A program made the position numbers and the translations under genes. DNA of 64,000 bases from CAIXOA01 sp041653635 (lineage in GTDB: Archaea > Micrarchaeota > Micrarchaeia > Anstonellales > Bilamarchaeaceae): contig JBAZFC010000001.1 of the NCBI GenBank assembly GCA_041653635.1, positions 1 through 64,000 of the forward strand, written 5' to 3'. Below are positions 42,878 through 50,234 of the stretch, one piece after another; position 1 is the stretch's first letter, and each line of letters begins with the position of its first letter. The notes below the pieces were generated by a model. The model was not told the origin of the DNA and did no database searches. It saw nothing but the letters and a program-made list of their open reading frames with translations.

Positions 42878-44137
42878 CTAACCCTTCTGGAGAAGATGCA
42901 CCGCGCCGCCCAGGATTACCAATCCGACTCCGTACATGATTGCTTCCTGGGAAAGGTAAAAGATGAGGAAGAGCGAGGCGAGCGCGCCCAGCAGCGCGGG
43001 GAGTGGGATGTTGGCCACTGCGAACGGCATGCGGAAGGGGCGGCGGGCGCCGGGATTCCTCCTCCTCAGGAGCACCGCGCTCAGGTTGATGAAGAAGAAG
43101 GCGGCGAGCGCCGCGAAGTTCGTGACCTCCGCGATTATGACCAGGTTCGCGATGAGCAGGAACGCGGCGGATACCAGCAGCGCGGAGAGGACGGCGAGAT
43201 GGGGCGTGCGGAACCTGGAGCTGACTGCGGACAGGAAGCGCGGGAGGGACTTCGCCTTGGCCATTCCGTAGGAAAGGCGCGAGGCGGTTATGAGGCAGAT
43301 GAGGACCGTGCTGGCTGTGGAGGCGAGCGCGATTATGGAGAATATGAAGGAATATTCGCCGAGGATAGGCAGGACGACGTCCCTGACCGGGGCGGTGGAT
43401 GCGCCGAGCACGTCCGGCCCGACAAGCATGAGCGACGCGATTGAGAAAAGGGCGTAGAGCACGGCGCATATCCCTATGGAGAGGAGTATCGCATGCGGGA
43501 TGGTGCGGGAGGGCTCCTTCGCCTCGTCGCTCTCGCTGGCTATCATCTCAAAGCCGAGCATCGCGAAAAAGACAAGCGCCGCGCCCGAAAGCACGGGCGT
43601 GAGCTGGAAATCGAGGAGGTCCGGGTTTGCCTGGCCGAGGAGGAAGCCGGCGCCTATCACGAAGAGGAGGCCGCCTATCTCCATCACGAAAAGGACGGAA
43701 TTCAGGCGGGCGGATTCCTTTATCCCCACAAGGTTCACGATGGAAAGGAGTATTATTATCCCCAAGGCGGCCGCCATTATGGGGATGGGGAGGAGCGAGG
43801 CGAAGTAGCCGCCGAAGGCCATCGCTATCGCCGCAACGCCCACCACTGTTTCAAAAAGTATCAGCCATCCCGTTATGAAGCCGAGGAGGCGGCTGTGCGT
43901 CCCCTTGAATACATATAAGTAGGACGAGCCGGCGCCCGTGAACATGGAGGATAGCTCGGCGAAGCTGAGCGCGGTCAGCATCGCGACGAATGCGGCTATC
44001 AGGAAGGAGAGCCACACGCCCGAGCCGGCGATTGAGGTGGCCGCGCCTATGAGCGCGTATATCCCCGCGCCCACTATCACGGCTATGCCGAAGATTGTCG
44101 CGGATGCGAGCCCCAGTTCGCGCTTGAGCCTTGCCAT
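42878..44137 (-). CDS. APC-superfamily amino acid permease, 419 aa
   Basis: Twelve membrane helices are expected. Helix I carries the family signature VIVGAGIYALIGAA, and helix VI/VII segments such as FFAMLGFEMIASESDEAKEPSRTIP match amino acid/polyamine/organocation transporters, which are driven by proton or sodium gradients. Length is normal. The gene starts 4 bp after the stop of a small membrane protein gene, in one operon. Substrate not predictable. Confidence 0.88.
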   Translation of the reverse strand: MARLKRELGLASATIFGIAVIVGAGIYALIGAATSIAGSGVWLSFLIAAFVAMLTALSFAELSSMFTGAGSSYLYVFKGTHSRLLGFITGWLILFETVVGVAAIAMAFGGYFASLLPIPIMAAALGIIILLSIVNLVGIKESARLNSVLFVMEIGGLLFVIGAGFLLGQANPDLLDFQLTPVLSGAALVFFAMLGFEMIASESDEAKEPSRTIPHAILLSIGICAVLYALFSIASLMLVGPDVLGASTAPVRDVVLPILGEYSFIFSIIALASTASTVLICLITASRLSYGMAKAKSLPRFLSAVSSRFRTPHLAVLSALLVSAAFLLIANLVIIAEVTNFAALAAFFFINLSAVLLRRRNPGARRPFRMPFAVANIPLPALLGALASLFLIFYLSQEAIMYGVGLVILGGAVHLLQKG

Positions 44138-44141
44138 GGGC

Positions 44142-44585
44142 TTACCTTCCGCCTATCCTGGTCCTTACCTTCTTCACGAGCTCAAGCCCGGTGTCCAGCT
44201 CTATCTCCTGGTACATGAAATGGTAGAAGAGGCGGTAGGCGATGGCGCTTATGATTACGAGGCCGAAGAGGCCCACGGTGGATTCCAGGGAGTTGATGAA
44301 CGGGGTTATGATTGCGCTCAGGCGCGTGTTTATTATGGAGAATACTATTGCGAGGACGAACAGGAGGCCGAAGACGACCGCGGTCGCGATGATGGGGCGG
44401 TCCAGCCGGTACTTCTTGAGGATTGCGCGCGAGGAGAAGCCGCTCTTCTCCTCTATCAACACTATTACGAGCAGGACCACGAAGAAAGACGTGACGGAAG
44501 CGAGCATTGAGACGCTCACGCCCAGGAAATTGAGCACGAACAGTGCGATGAACGACGCGACAAGGGATTCCGCTAAGAGCCTCAT
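44142..44585 (-). CDS. Four-helix membrane protein of unknown function, 147 aa
   Basis: Four predicted membrane helices with a basic loop (RAILKKYRLDRP) and a basic C-terminus (KKVRTRIGGR). The ATG at 44585 is 27 bp from CTTAAAAATC on the minus strand (leaderless). It precedes the APC permease gene in the same operon and may be an accessory protein, although that is only inferred. Family not recognised. Confidence 0.6.
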   Translation of the reverse strand: MRLLAESLVASFIALFVLNFLGVSVSMLASVTSFFVVLLVIVLIEEKSGFSSRAILKKYRLDRPIIATAVVFGLLFVLAIVFSIINTRLSAIITPFINSLESTVGLFGLVIISAIAYRLFYHFMYQEIELDTGLELVKKVRTRIGGR

Positions 44586-44718
44586 GCGGGAGAGATTGGA
44601 AGAAGGGATTTTTAAGAATTGCGACGGAATTTAGGTGCAATAAAATTACTTATCCCAGAGCCGGAATAATAGATACTACTCCTAAGTCTAATCACCATCC
44701 TAATCTGATTTGCGCCCG

Positions 44719-45573
44719 CTACTCGTAGTCTATGTGGACGAACGCGCTTTCCACCAGCTCAATCTTCTCAGCGGCCTCCTGGACGCAGACCTCTATCTCA
44801 TGGGCTTCTGCGGGCTTCACCTTCGCGCCTATGACCACCTGTATCTCAGCATGGACGCGGTCGCCGATGTAATGCGCGCTGACCCGGGCGACCCTGTTCA
44901 CCCCGCGCACCTTCCTGCACGCATGCTTTATCTCGTCCAGAAGTTCCTTCGGCGGGCTTGCGCTCATCAGGTAGCCCATGCTTTCCCTGGCCATCTTGTA
45001 TCCCGCGTAGAGGATGTAGAATGCGATTATGATTGCGGCGCCGTTGTCAAAGATGCCGTCGCCCATATAAACGCCTACGAGGCCGAGGATTGCCACGATG
45101 GAGGCGAGGACGTCGTTGCGGGAGTCTATGGAGATGGATCTGAGGGAGGAACTGTTGAACTCCTTCCCGTATTTGCCGAGGAAATAGGACATGCCGGACT
45201 TGACGATGATGTTGAACAGGAGGGCGGCGAACGTGAAGGCGGTGATGGCCACGGCAGGGGAGCCGAAGAGGAGGTTGCTCACCGCGGTTTTCAGGATTTC
45301 AAATGCGAGGACGCCCTGGAAAACGGCGACGATGAAGGCGGCGAGCGGCTGGGCTCCGCGGTGGCCGTAGGGATGGTCCTCGTCGGGCGCCTGCCTGGAG
45401 AACCTGACCGCCATGAAGATAATTAGGTAAGAGATTATGTCGGTGAGGGAATTGAAGGCGTCGGAAAGCACGGCGAGGGAGCCGGAAAGCAGCCCCGCGG
45501 TTATCTTGACTGCGAAGAGAACGATGTTTATGAGCCATGCGACGAAGCTCACTTTGGTTTCCTTATCCATCAT
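44719..45573 (-). CDS. Cation diffusion facilitator (CDF) metal exporter, 284 aa
   Basis: Six helices plus a C-terminal cytoplasmic ferredoxin-like domain. Metal-site motifs are visible: SDAFNSLTD in helix II, HPYGH at the following boundary and SIDSRNDVLAS in helix V. CDF proteins export Zn, Fe, Mn or related ions by proton antiport. Length is usual. A GCTTAAAAG box centred at 45597 puts the leaderless start at 45573; a second ATG is adjacent. Confidence 0.9.
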   Translation of the reverse strand: MMDKETKVSFVAWLINIVLFAVKITAGLLSGSLAVLSDAFNSLTDIISYLIIFMAVRFSRQAPDEDHPYGHRGAQPLAAFIVAVFQGVLAFEILKTAVSNLLFGSPAVAITAFTFAALLFNIIVKSGMSYFLGKYGKEFNSSSLRSISIDSRNDVLASIVAILGLVGVYMGDGIFDNGAAIIIAFYILYAGYKMARESMGYLMSASPPKELLDEIKHACRKVRGVNRVARVSAHYIGDRVHAEIQVVIGAKVKPAEAHEIEVCVQEAAEKIELVESAFVHIDYE

Positions 45574-45666
45574 TTGGATTAGCTTGCAGAGAGCTTAAAA
45601 GAATAATGGATGGGGACGCGTCGTGGATTATAAAGATTTGTGTGCATAGAAATTGAGGTGGGATGA

Positions 45667-46392
45667 ATGTGCATGCAACCTCCGGTGGGGAAGAAGGCGG
45701 AAAACGGCGGAATGGAAACGGGCAGGGGGGCGCTTGGAGCCGGGGGCGGGAAGAGGGGGGCTTCGGCGGCAAAGGAGGCATTGCTTGCGAGGGCCCATTA
45801 TGTGCAGGACCTGGCGAAGAACAAAATGTGGGCGGCGATTGTTGATTTTGCGAAGGCAAACCCGGAGGTCTCCATGGTATCTTTTTATGAGCTTGTGAAG
45901 GCGATGATGAAGGGCGGGCTTTTCTGGCGCGAGGACAACGAAGGGAGGCGCTGCGCGGACGGCATGAACAGGGCTTACCATCCGGACGCGGACAGGGTGC
46001 TGGAATATATCGCAACCGAGGCGATAAACCCTGAGGTGGGGCTCGCAGCGGTCTCGTTCATAGCGTTGATGGGCGGCGTGATTGGCGGCACCAGGGCGCG
46101 GAGGGAGGGAACGGGCGTAAGCGAGGGGGGTGCGGCGGAGGCATCCCACATAGTGGGCGGCGTTATTGTTGTTCCGCAGCAAATCCTGTGCAGGGTCGCG
46201 GAGGGTGCGTTTGACGAAGGGACGGCGTCCGCGGCAATGGATGCGCTGAGGGCGCGCGGGGCGAAACACCAGCTCAGGTGGCTTGCGGAGGACCCGCAAT
46301 CAGGGGCGAACGAGGGCAGGAAGGCGAGGGCCGCGGAGCTGTTTAAAGAAATGGAGGAGAGCGACTTGGAATGTGCGGGGCACGGGTGCTGA
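45667..46392 (+). CDS. Hypothetical protein, 241 aa
   Basis: The N-terminal ~45 residues are Gly/Ala/Lys-rich and flexible; the rest is helical with one moderately hydrophobic stretch (VGLAAVSFIALMGGVIGG) that might be a membrane helix or a buried one. It ends in a Cys-containing tail (LECAGHGC). The ATG at 45667 has GAGGTG upstream, and TATA box ATTATAAAG is centred 36 bp before it. Repeat copy 3 begins 38 bp after the stop. Family not recognised. Confidence 0.55.
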   Translation: MCMQPPVGKKAENGGMETGRGALGAGGGKRGASAAKEALLARAHYVQDLAKNKMWAAIVDFAKANPEVSMVSFYELVKAMMKGGLFWREDNEGRRCADGMNRAYHPDADRVLEYIATEAINPEVGLAAVSFIALMGGVIGGTRARREGTGVSEGGAAEASHIVGGVIVVPQQILCRVAEGAFDEGTASAAMDALRARGAKHQLRWLAEDPQSGANEGRKARAAELFKEMEESDLECAGHGC

Positions 46393-46430
46393 ATGCCGTT
46401 GTTGGCTGAGTGGTTGTGCTGGATGCTGGC

Positions 46431-46520
46431 TGCGTAAGGAGACGAGCGAGGGGTTGCAAAGTGAAGTGGGGGGAGGTATGATTACCCTAAAGAGAGGAGG
46501 GGCGCCCCCCTCTTCCTCTT
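46431..46520 (+). repeat. Structured repeat element / candidate small RNA, copy 3
   Basis: Box A TGCGTAAGGAG (46431-46441), 17-nt variable segment (46442-46458), box B AAGTGAAGT plus GGGGGGAGG (46459-46476), small hairpin GGTA-TGAT-TACC, and a long hairpin AGAGG(A)GGGGC/GCCCC..CCTCT (46493-46513) with a T-rich tail. The segment ATGATTACCCTAAAGAG is the same as in copy 1. No TATA box stands in front of it, so it may be made as part of the upstream gene's 3' end. Confidence 0.55.
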
Positions 46521-46541
46521 GGGCACGCGCGCGAACGGTGC

Positions 46542-46551
46542 ATTTATAAAG
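46542..46551 (+). promoter_or_regulatory. TATA box of the RNA polymerase operon
   Basis: ATTTATAAAG is centred at 46546.5, which gives a transcript start near 46572, at the ATG (46570) of a short upstream frame. A second AT-rich box, CAATTAAAAT at 46557-46566, could provide an alternative start near 46588. Confidence 0.6.
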
Positions 46552-46569
46552 ATATCCAATTAAAATCAG

Positions 46570-46650
46570 ATGCCACTGCTAGCCTCATCTTTATTCAGCA
46601 ATCCCCAGCAGGGTTGCCGGATAAGCCTAGCCGCCCGGGTGTGTCTTTGA
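46570..46650 (+). CDS. Short upstream open reading frame, 26 aa, overlapping the rpoH start
   Basis: ATG at the predicted transcript start opens a 26-codon frame (MPLLASSLFSNPQQGCRISL...) that ends in TGA at 46648-46650. This stop overlaps the TTG (46647) that best starts rpoH, giving a TTGA junction. The arrangement suggests translational coupling or attenuation of the RNA polymerase operon. Coding status of the peptide itself is unproven. Confidence 0.4.
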   Translation: MPLLASSLFSNPQQGCRISLAARVCL

Positions 46651-46889
46651 AGGAGGAAAAATCTACTATCGACGTATTAAAGCACCATCTTGTGCCCAAG
46701 ATGGAAGTGATGAAGGAAGAGGACAAACAACGGCTTCTTGAGGAGTTCGGTATTGACACCGGCATGCTCCCACGGATGAATTCCGACGACCCCGCCGCAG
46801 AAGCGCTGGGCGCGAAGGAGGGGGACATAGTCCGGATAAAGAGAAAGGACGAGACCGGAGAGTACAATTATTACCGGCTCGTGGTTTGA
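46647..46889 (+). CDS. rpoH: RNA polymerase subunit H (Rpo5), 80 aa
   Basis: The archaeal counterpart of the C-terminal domain of eukaryotic RPB5. Conserved features are VLKHHLVPKM at the start, LLEEFGI, LPRMNSDDPAAEALGAKEGDIVRIKRKDETG and the terminal YYRLVV. The family is ~75-85 residues long, which favours the TTG at 46647; the frame also offers GTG at 46641 and TTG at 46614. It is the first core gene of the rpoH-rpoB''-rpoB'-rpoA'-rpoA'' operon. Confidence 0.92.
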   Translation: MKEEKSTIDVLKHHLVPKMEVMKEEDKQRLLEEFGIDTGMLPRMNSDDPAAEALGAKEGDIVRIKRKDETGEYNYYRLVV

Positions 46890-46905
46890 ATTTTGGCTTG
46901 GTGGG

Positions 46906-48375
46906 ATGATGGGGAGCAACTTGATGGATTGCTATTTCAGGACGAACAGCCTCGTGAAGCAGCAGCTTGATTCTTACAACCGCTTCGTTGATACGGGGAT
47001 GCAGGCTATCACCGAGAGGGTGGGGAAGATAGACACGCACGTTGAAGGATTTTCCCTCAGGCTCGGCAAGATAAGGGTGGAGCCGCCGAGGTTCTACGAG
47101 GTGAAGGGGGGGTACAGGCAAATCCTTCCAGCTGAGGCAAGGCTGAGGAATATCACTTATGCGGCGCCGATGTTCCTGGAAATCGTCCCGCTGTTCAACG
47201 GGATTGAGAGGCCGGCGTATTCGGATGTTTACATCGGCGAAGTGCCGGTGATGGTGAAGAGCAAGCTCTGCTACCTGGGCAGCATGACCAAGGACGAGCT
47301 GATTGAGAAGGGCGAGGACCCGGACGACCCGGGAGGTTATTTCATAGTCAACGGAAGCGAGCGCGTGCTCGTAGGAATTGAGGACCTGGTGCCGAACAAG
47401 GTCATGACCACCGCTGAGACTAGCGGCGTGGTCGCGAAAGTTTTCTCAACGAGGCACGGGTTCAGGGCGAGGTGCGTGGTCACGAGGACGTCGGAGGGCG
47501 TGCTCAAGTGCGAGTTCCCGGCGACGCCAGCGGACCTCTCGCTGATGCAGGTGCTCAGGGTACTGGGGCTTGACAAGGACGACGAGGTCAAGGAGAGCTT
47601 CTCCGGGGAGCCGATAGTGAGGAACGACGTGCTCCTGAGCCTTGAATTGGAGGAGAGCAAGACCAGGGACGACGCGGTGCAGGCGCTGAGCAAGAGGATA
47701 TCGCCGGGCCAGCCCGAGGAGTTCAGGCTCAACAGGCTGGATAATCTTTTGGACACTTACCTGCTGCCCCACCTTGGCGTGGACAAGGCGAGCAGGAAGA
47801 TAAAGGCATTTTACCTGATTCGGATGGCGGAGAAGGCTGTGCGCGTGGCGCACAAGAGGATGAAGCCGGACGACAAGGACCATTATGCGAACAAGCGCGT
47901 GAAGCTGGTCGGAAGCCTGATGGAGGAATTGTTCAGGTATGCGTTCCAATTCCTGGTGAAGGACATAGTGTACCAGGCGAGCAGGGCGGACGCACGCGGA
48001 AGGAAATTGCAGGTACATACTCTTGTGCGGCAGGACACGCTCGTGGACAGGATAAAGTACGCGATGGCGACGGGAAATTGGATTGCCGGGCAGACCGGAG
48101 TATCCCAATTGCTGGACAGGACGAGCAACCTGGCGATGCTATCACACACGAGGAGGGTCATATCGCCCCTGAGCAAGAAGCACCCGCACTTCAAGGCGAG
48201 GGACCTGCACGGGACGCACTGGGGCAAGCTGTGCCCGAGCGAAACGCCGGAAGGGCCGAGCTGCTCCCTGGTGAAGAACTTATCTATATTGGCGCAGGTG
48301 ACGAAGGGCGCGGACGAATCCGAAGTGCTGGACATGCTAAACAAATTCGGCATAGAGAAGGAGTGGAAGAAGTAG
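46906..48375 (+). CDS. rpoB2: RNA polymerase subunit B'' (N-terminal half of beta), 489 aa
   Basis: The N-terminal half of the second-largest subunit, separated from B' as in many euryarchaea. Recognisable parts are SYNRFVDTGM in the protrusion, the lobe region and a C-terminal fork segment HPHFKARDLHGTHWGKLCPSETPEGPSCSLVKNL, which is the rifampicin-pocket-equivalent sequence. Two adjacent ATGs (46906, 46909) could start it. It is followed by B' after 12 bp, with GGTGG as ribosome binding site. Confidence 0.95.
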   Translation: MMGSNLMDCYFRTNSLVKQQLDSYNRFVDTGMQAITERVGKIDTHVEGFSLRLGKIRVEPPRFYEVKGGYRQILPAEARLRNITYAAPMFLEIVPLFNGIERPAYSDVYIGEVPVMVKSKLCYLGSMTKDELIEKGEDPDDPGGYFIVNGSERVLVGIEDLVPNKVMTTAETSGVVAKVFSTRHGFRARCVVTRTSEGVLKCEFPATPADLSLMQVLRVLGLDKDDEVKESFSGEPIVRNDVLLSLELEESKTRDDAVQALSKRISPGQPEEFRLNRLDNLLDTYLLPHLGVDKASRKIKAFYLIRMAEKAVRVAHKRMKPDDKDHYANKRVKLVGSLMEELFRYAFQFLVKDIVYQASRADARGRKLQVHTLVRQDTLVDRIKYAMATGNWIAGQTGVSQLLDRTSNLAMLSHTRRVISPLSKKHPHFKARDLHGTHWGKLCPSETPEGPSCSLVKNLSILAQVTKGADESEVLDMLNKFGIEKEWKK

Positions 48376-48387
48376 GGTGGAATTCTC

Positions 48388-50229
48388 ATGGCTGAAGAAA
48401 AGAAGAAAAAGAGGAAGAGGGGAAAATGCGCCATTTACGTGAATGGGAACCTCGTGGGCTTCCACGCGGACGGCGCAGGGCTCGTGCAGAGGATGAGGGA
48501 GAAGAGGAGGGTGAACGAGCTCAATTACGAGAGCAACATATATTTCAACGAGAGGGGAAACGAGATTTACATAAACACGGACGCGGGCAGGGTGAGGAAG
48601 CCATACATAGTCGTGGAGAACGGCAAGAGCAGGTTCACGCCCGAGATGCAGAAGAAGGTGGAGGCGGGGCAGCTCAGCTGGGAGCACCTAATCAAGATGG
48701 GAGTGATTGAGTACCTAGACGCCGAGGAAGAAGAGAACACATACGTGGCGATGGAGGAGAAGGACCTCACGCCCGAGCACACGCACCTTGAAGGCGTGCC
48801 GTGCGCCATTTTTGGGATTACATCTTCCATGCTCCCTTACCCGGAGCACAACTCCGGCCCGAGGATTACGATGGCTTGCTCAATGACGAAGCAGTCGTTG
48901 GGCGTGTATGCGAACAACTTCAGCCAGAGGTTTGACACCAGGACTTACATAATGTATTATCCGCAGCAGCCGCTCGTGCAGACGGACGCATACAGGGTAT
49001 TGGACATGAAGAAGAGGGCCGCGGGCCAGAACTTCGTGGTCGCTATTACCACGTATAAGGGATACAACATGGGGGACGGCGTTGTCGTGAACAGGAGCGC
49101 CATAGACCGCGGATTGGGAAGGGTGATGATGTTCAAGACGTATGAGAGCGAGGAGAGGCTCTACCCCGGCGGGCAGAAGGACAAGATAGAAGTGCCCGGC
49201 CCGGACACCGTCGGCTTCAGGGGCGAGGAGGCGTACAGGCACCTGGACGACGACGGCATAGTGCATCCGGAAAGCAAAGTGGAGGGGAAGGTCGTGCTCG
49301 TCGGAAAAACATCGCCGCCGAGGTTCCTGGAGGAGATTTCTGTTTTCGGCGTTGTTGAAGAGAAGAAAAGGGAGAGTTCATTGTCAATGAAGCAGGGCGA
49401 GAAGGGCGTCGTGGATTCGGTGATGGTCACCGAGGCGCCGAGCGGAAACCGCCTCGTGAAGATTAGGATGAGGGGCGAGAAGATTCCGGAAGTGGGGGAC
49501 AAGTTCGCATCCAGGCACGGGCAGAAAGGCGTCGTGGGGCTGGTGCTCCCTCAGGAGGATATGCCCTTCACAAAAGATGGGATAGTTCCGGATTTGATCC
49601 TGAACCCGCATGCGATTCCCTCAAGGATGACCGCGGGCCACCTACTGGAAACGCTGGGCGCGAAGGCCGCGGCGATGAAGGGAAAGGTGATGGACGGGAC
49701 TGCGTTCACGGGAAATACGGAAGAGGATTACGCGAAGGCGCTCACCGAGGCCGGGCTGGACGAGTACGGCGAGGAGTGGGTGTACGACGGCGTCACAGGA
49801 AGAAGGATAAAGATGAAGCTTTTCATCGGCCCGATTTACTACCAGAGGCTGCACCACCTCGTATCAAACAAGATGCACGCGAGGAGCAGGGGCCCGGTGC
49901 AGCTGCTCACTTTGCAGCCCACTGAAGGGAGGGCGCGTGAAGGAGGGCTCAGGTTCGGGGAGATGGAAAGGGACTGCCTCATCGGCTACGGCGCAAGCAT
50001 GGTCGTGAGGGAGCGGCTCCTTGAGGAGAGCGACAAGACCAGGCAGTACGTGTGCCAGGAGTGCGGGATGCTCGCCCACCACGATGTGGTGAAGAACAAG
50101 TATCTCTGCTCGCTGTGCGGGAGCAGCGACGTCGTGCCAATAGAGATGAGCTACGCGTTCAAGCTGCTGCTCGGGGAGATACGGTCAATGTTCATATTCC
50201 CGAGGATTTTGCTTAAGGACAAGGCGTGA
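48388..50229 (+). CDS. rpoB1: RNA polymerase subunit B' (C-terminal half of beta), 613 aa
   Basis: Carries the hybrid-binding and wall domains and the C-terminal clamp/anchor. VVAITTYKGYNMGDGVVVNRSAIDRG, the SRHGQKGVVG segment, QLLTLQPTEGRAREGGLRFGEMERD and a zinc site (CQECGML...CSLCGS) near the C-terminus are all present. The Lys-rich N-terminus (MAEEKKKKRKRGK) is the junction created by the split. The stop overlaps or abuts the next start. Confidence 0.95.
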   Translation: MAEEKKKKRKRGKCAIYVNGNLVGFHADGAGLVQRMREKRRVNELNYESNIYFNERGNEIYINTDAGRVRKPYIVVENGKSRFTPEMQKKVEAGQLSWEHLIKMGVIEYLDAEEEENTYVAMEEKDLTPEHTHLEGVPCAIFGITSSMLPYPEHNSGPRITMACSMTKQSLGVYANNFSQRFDTRTYIMYYPQQPLVQTDAYRVLDMKKRAAGQNFVVAITTYKGYNMGDGVVVNRSAIDRGLGRVMMFKTYESEERLYPGGQKDKIEVPGPDTVGFRGEEAYRHLDDDGIVHPESKVEGKVVLVGKTSPPRFLEEISVFGVVEEKKRESSLSMKQGEKGVVDSVMVTEAPSGNRLVKIRMRGEKIPEVGDKFASRHGQKGVVGLVLPQEDMPFTKDGIVPDLILNPHAIPSRMTAGHLLETLGAKAAAMKGKVMDGTAFTGNTEEDYAKALTEAGLDEYGEEWVYDGVTGRRIKMKLFIGPIYYQRLHHLVSNKMHARSRGPVQLLTLQPTEGRAREGGLRFGEMERDCLIGYGASMVVRERLLEESDKTRQYVCQECGMLAHHDVVKNKYLCSLCGSSDVVPIEMSYAFKLLLGEIRSMFIFPRILLKDKA

Positions 50230-50234
50230 TTGTG

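Noticed and set aside
42201..46549. Peptide-like frames MITLKRGG... starting inside the small hairpins of repeat copies 1 and 3
   Set aside because: Similar peptides simply reflect the repeated DNA. In copy 1 the frame runs through tRNA-Asn, the ATG is only 1 nt from the G-rich run, and copy 2 encodes an unrelated peptide.
46614..46646. rpoH starting at the TTG at 46614
   Set aside because: It would add 11 residues without family similarity, and the TTG at 46647 both gives the usual length and overlaps the uORF stop.
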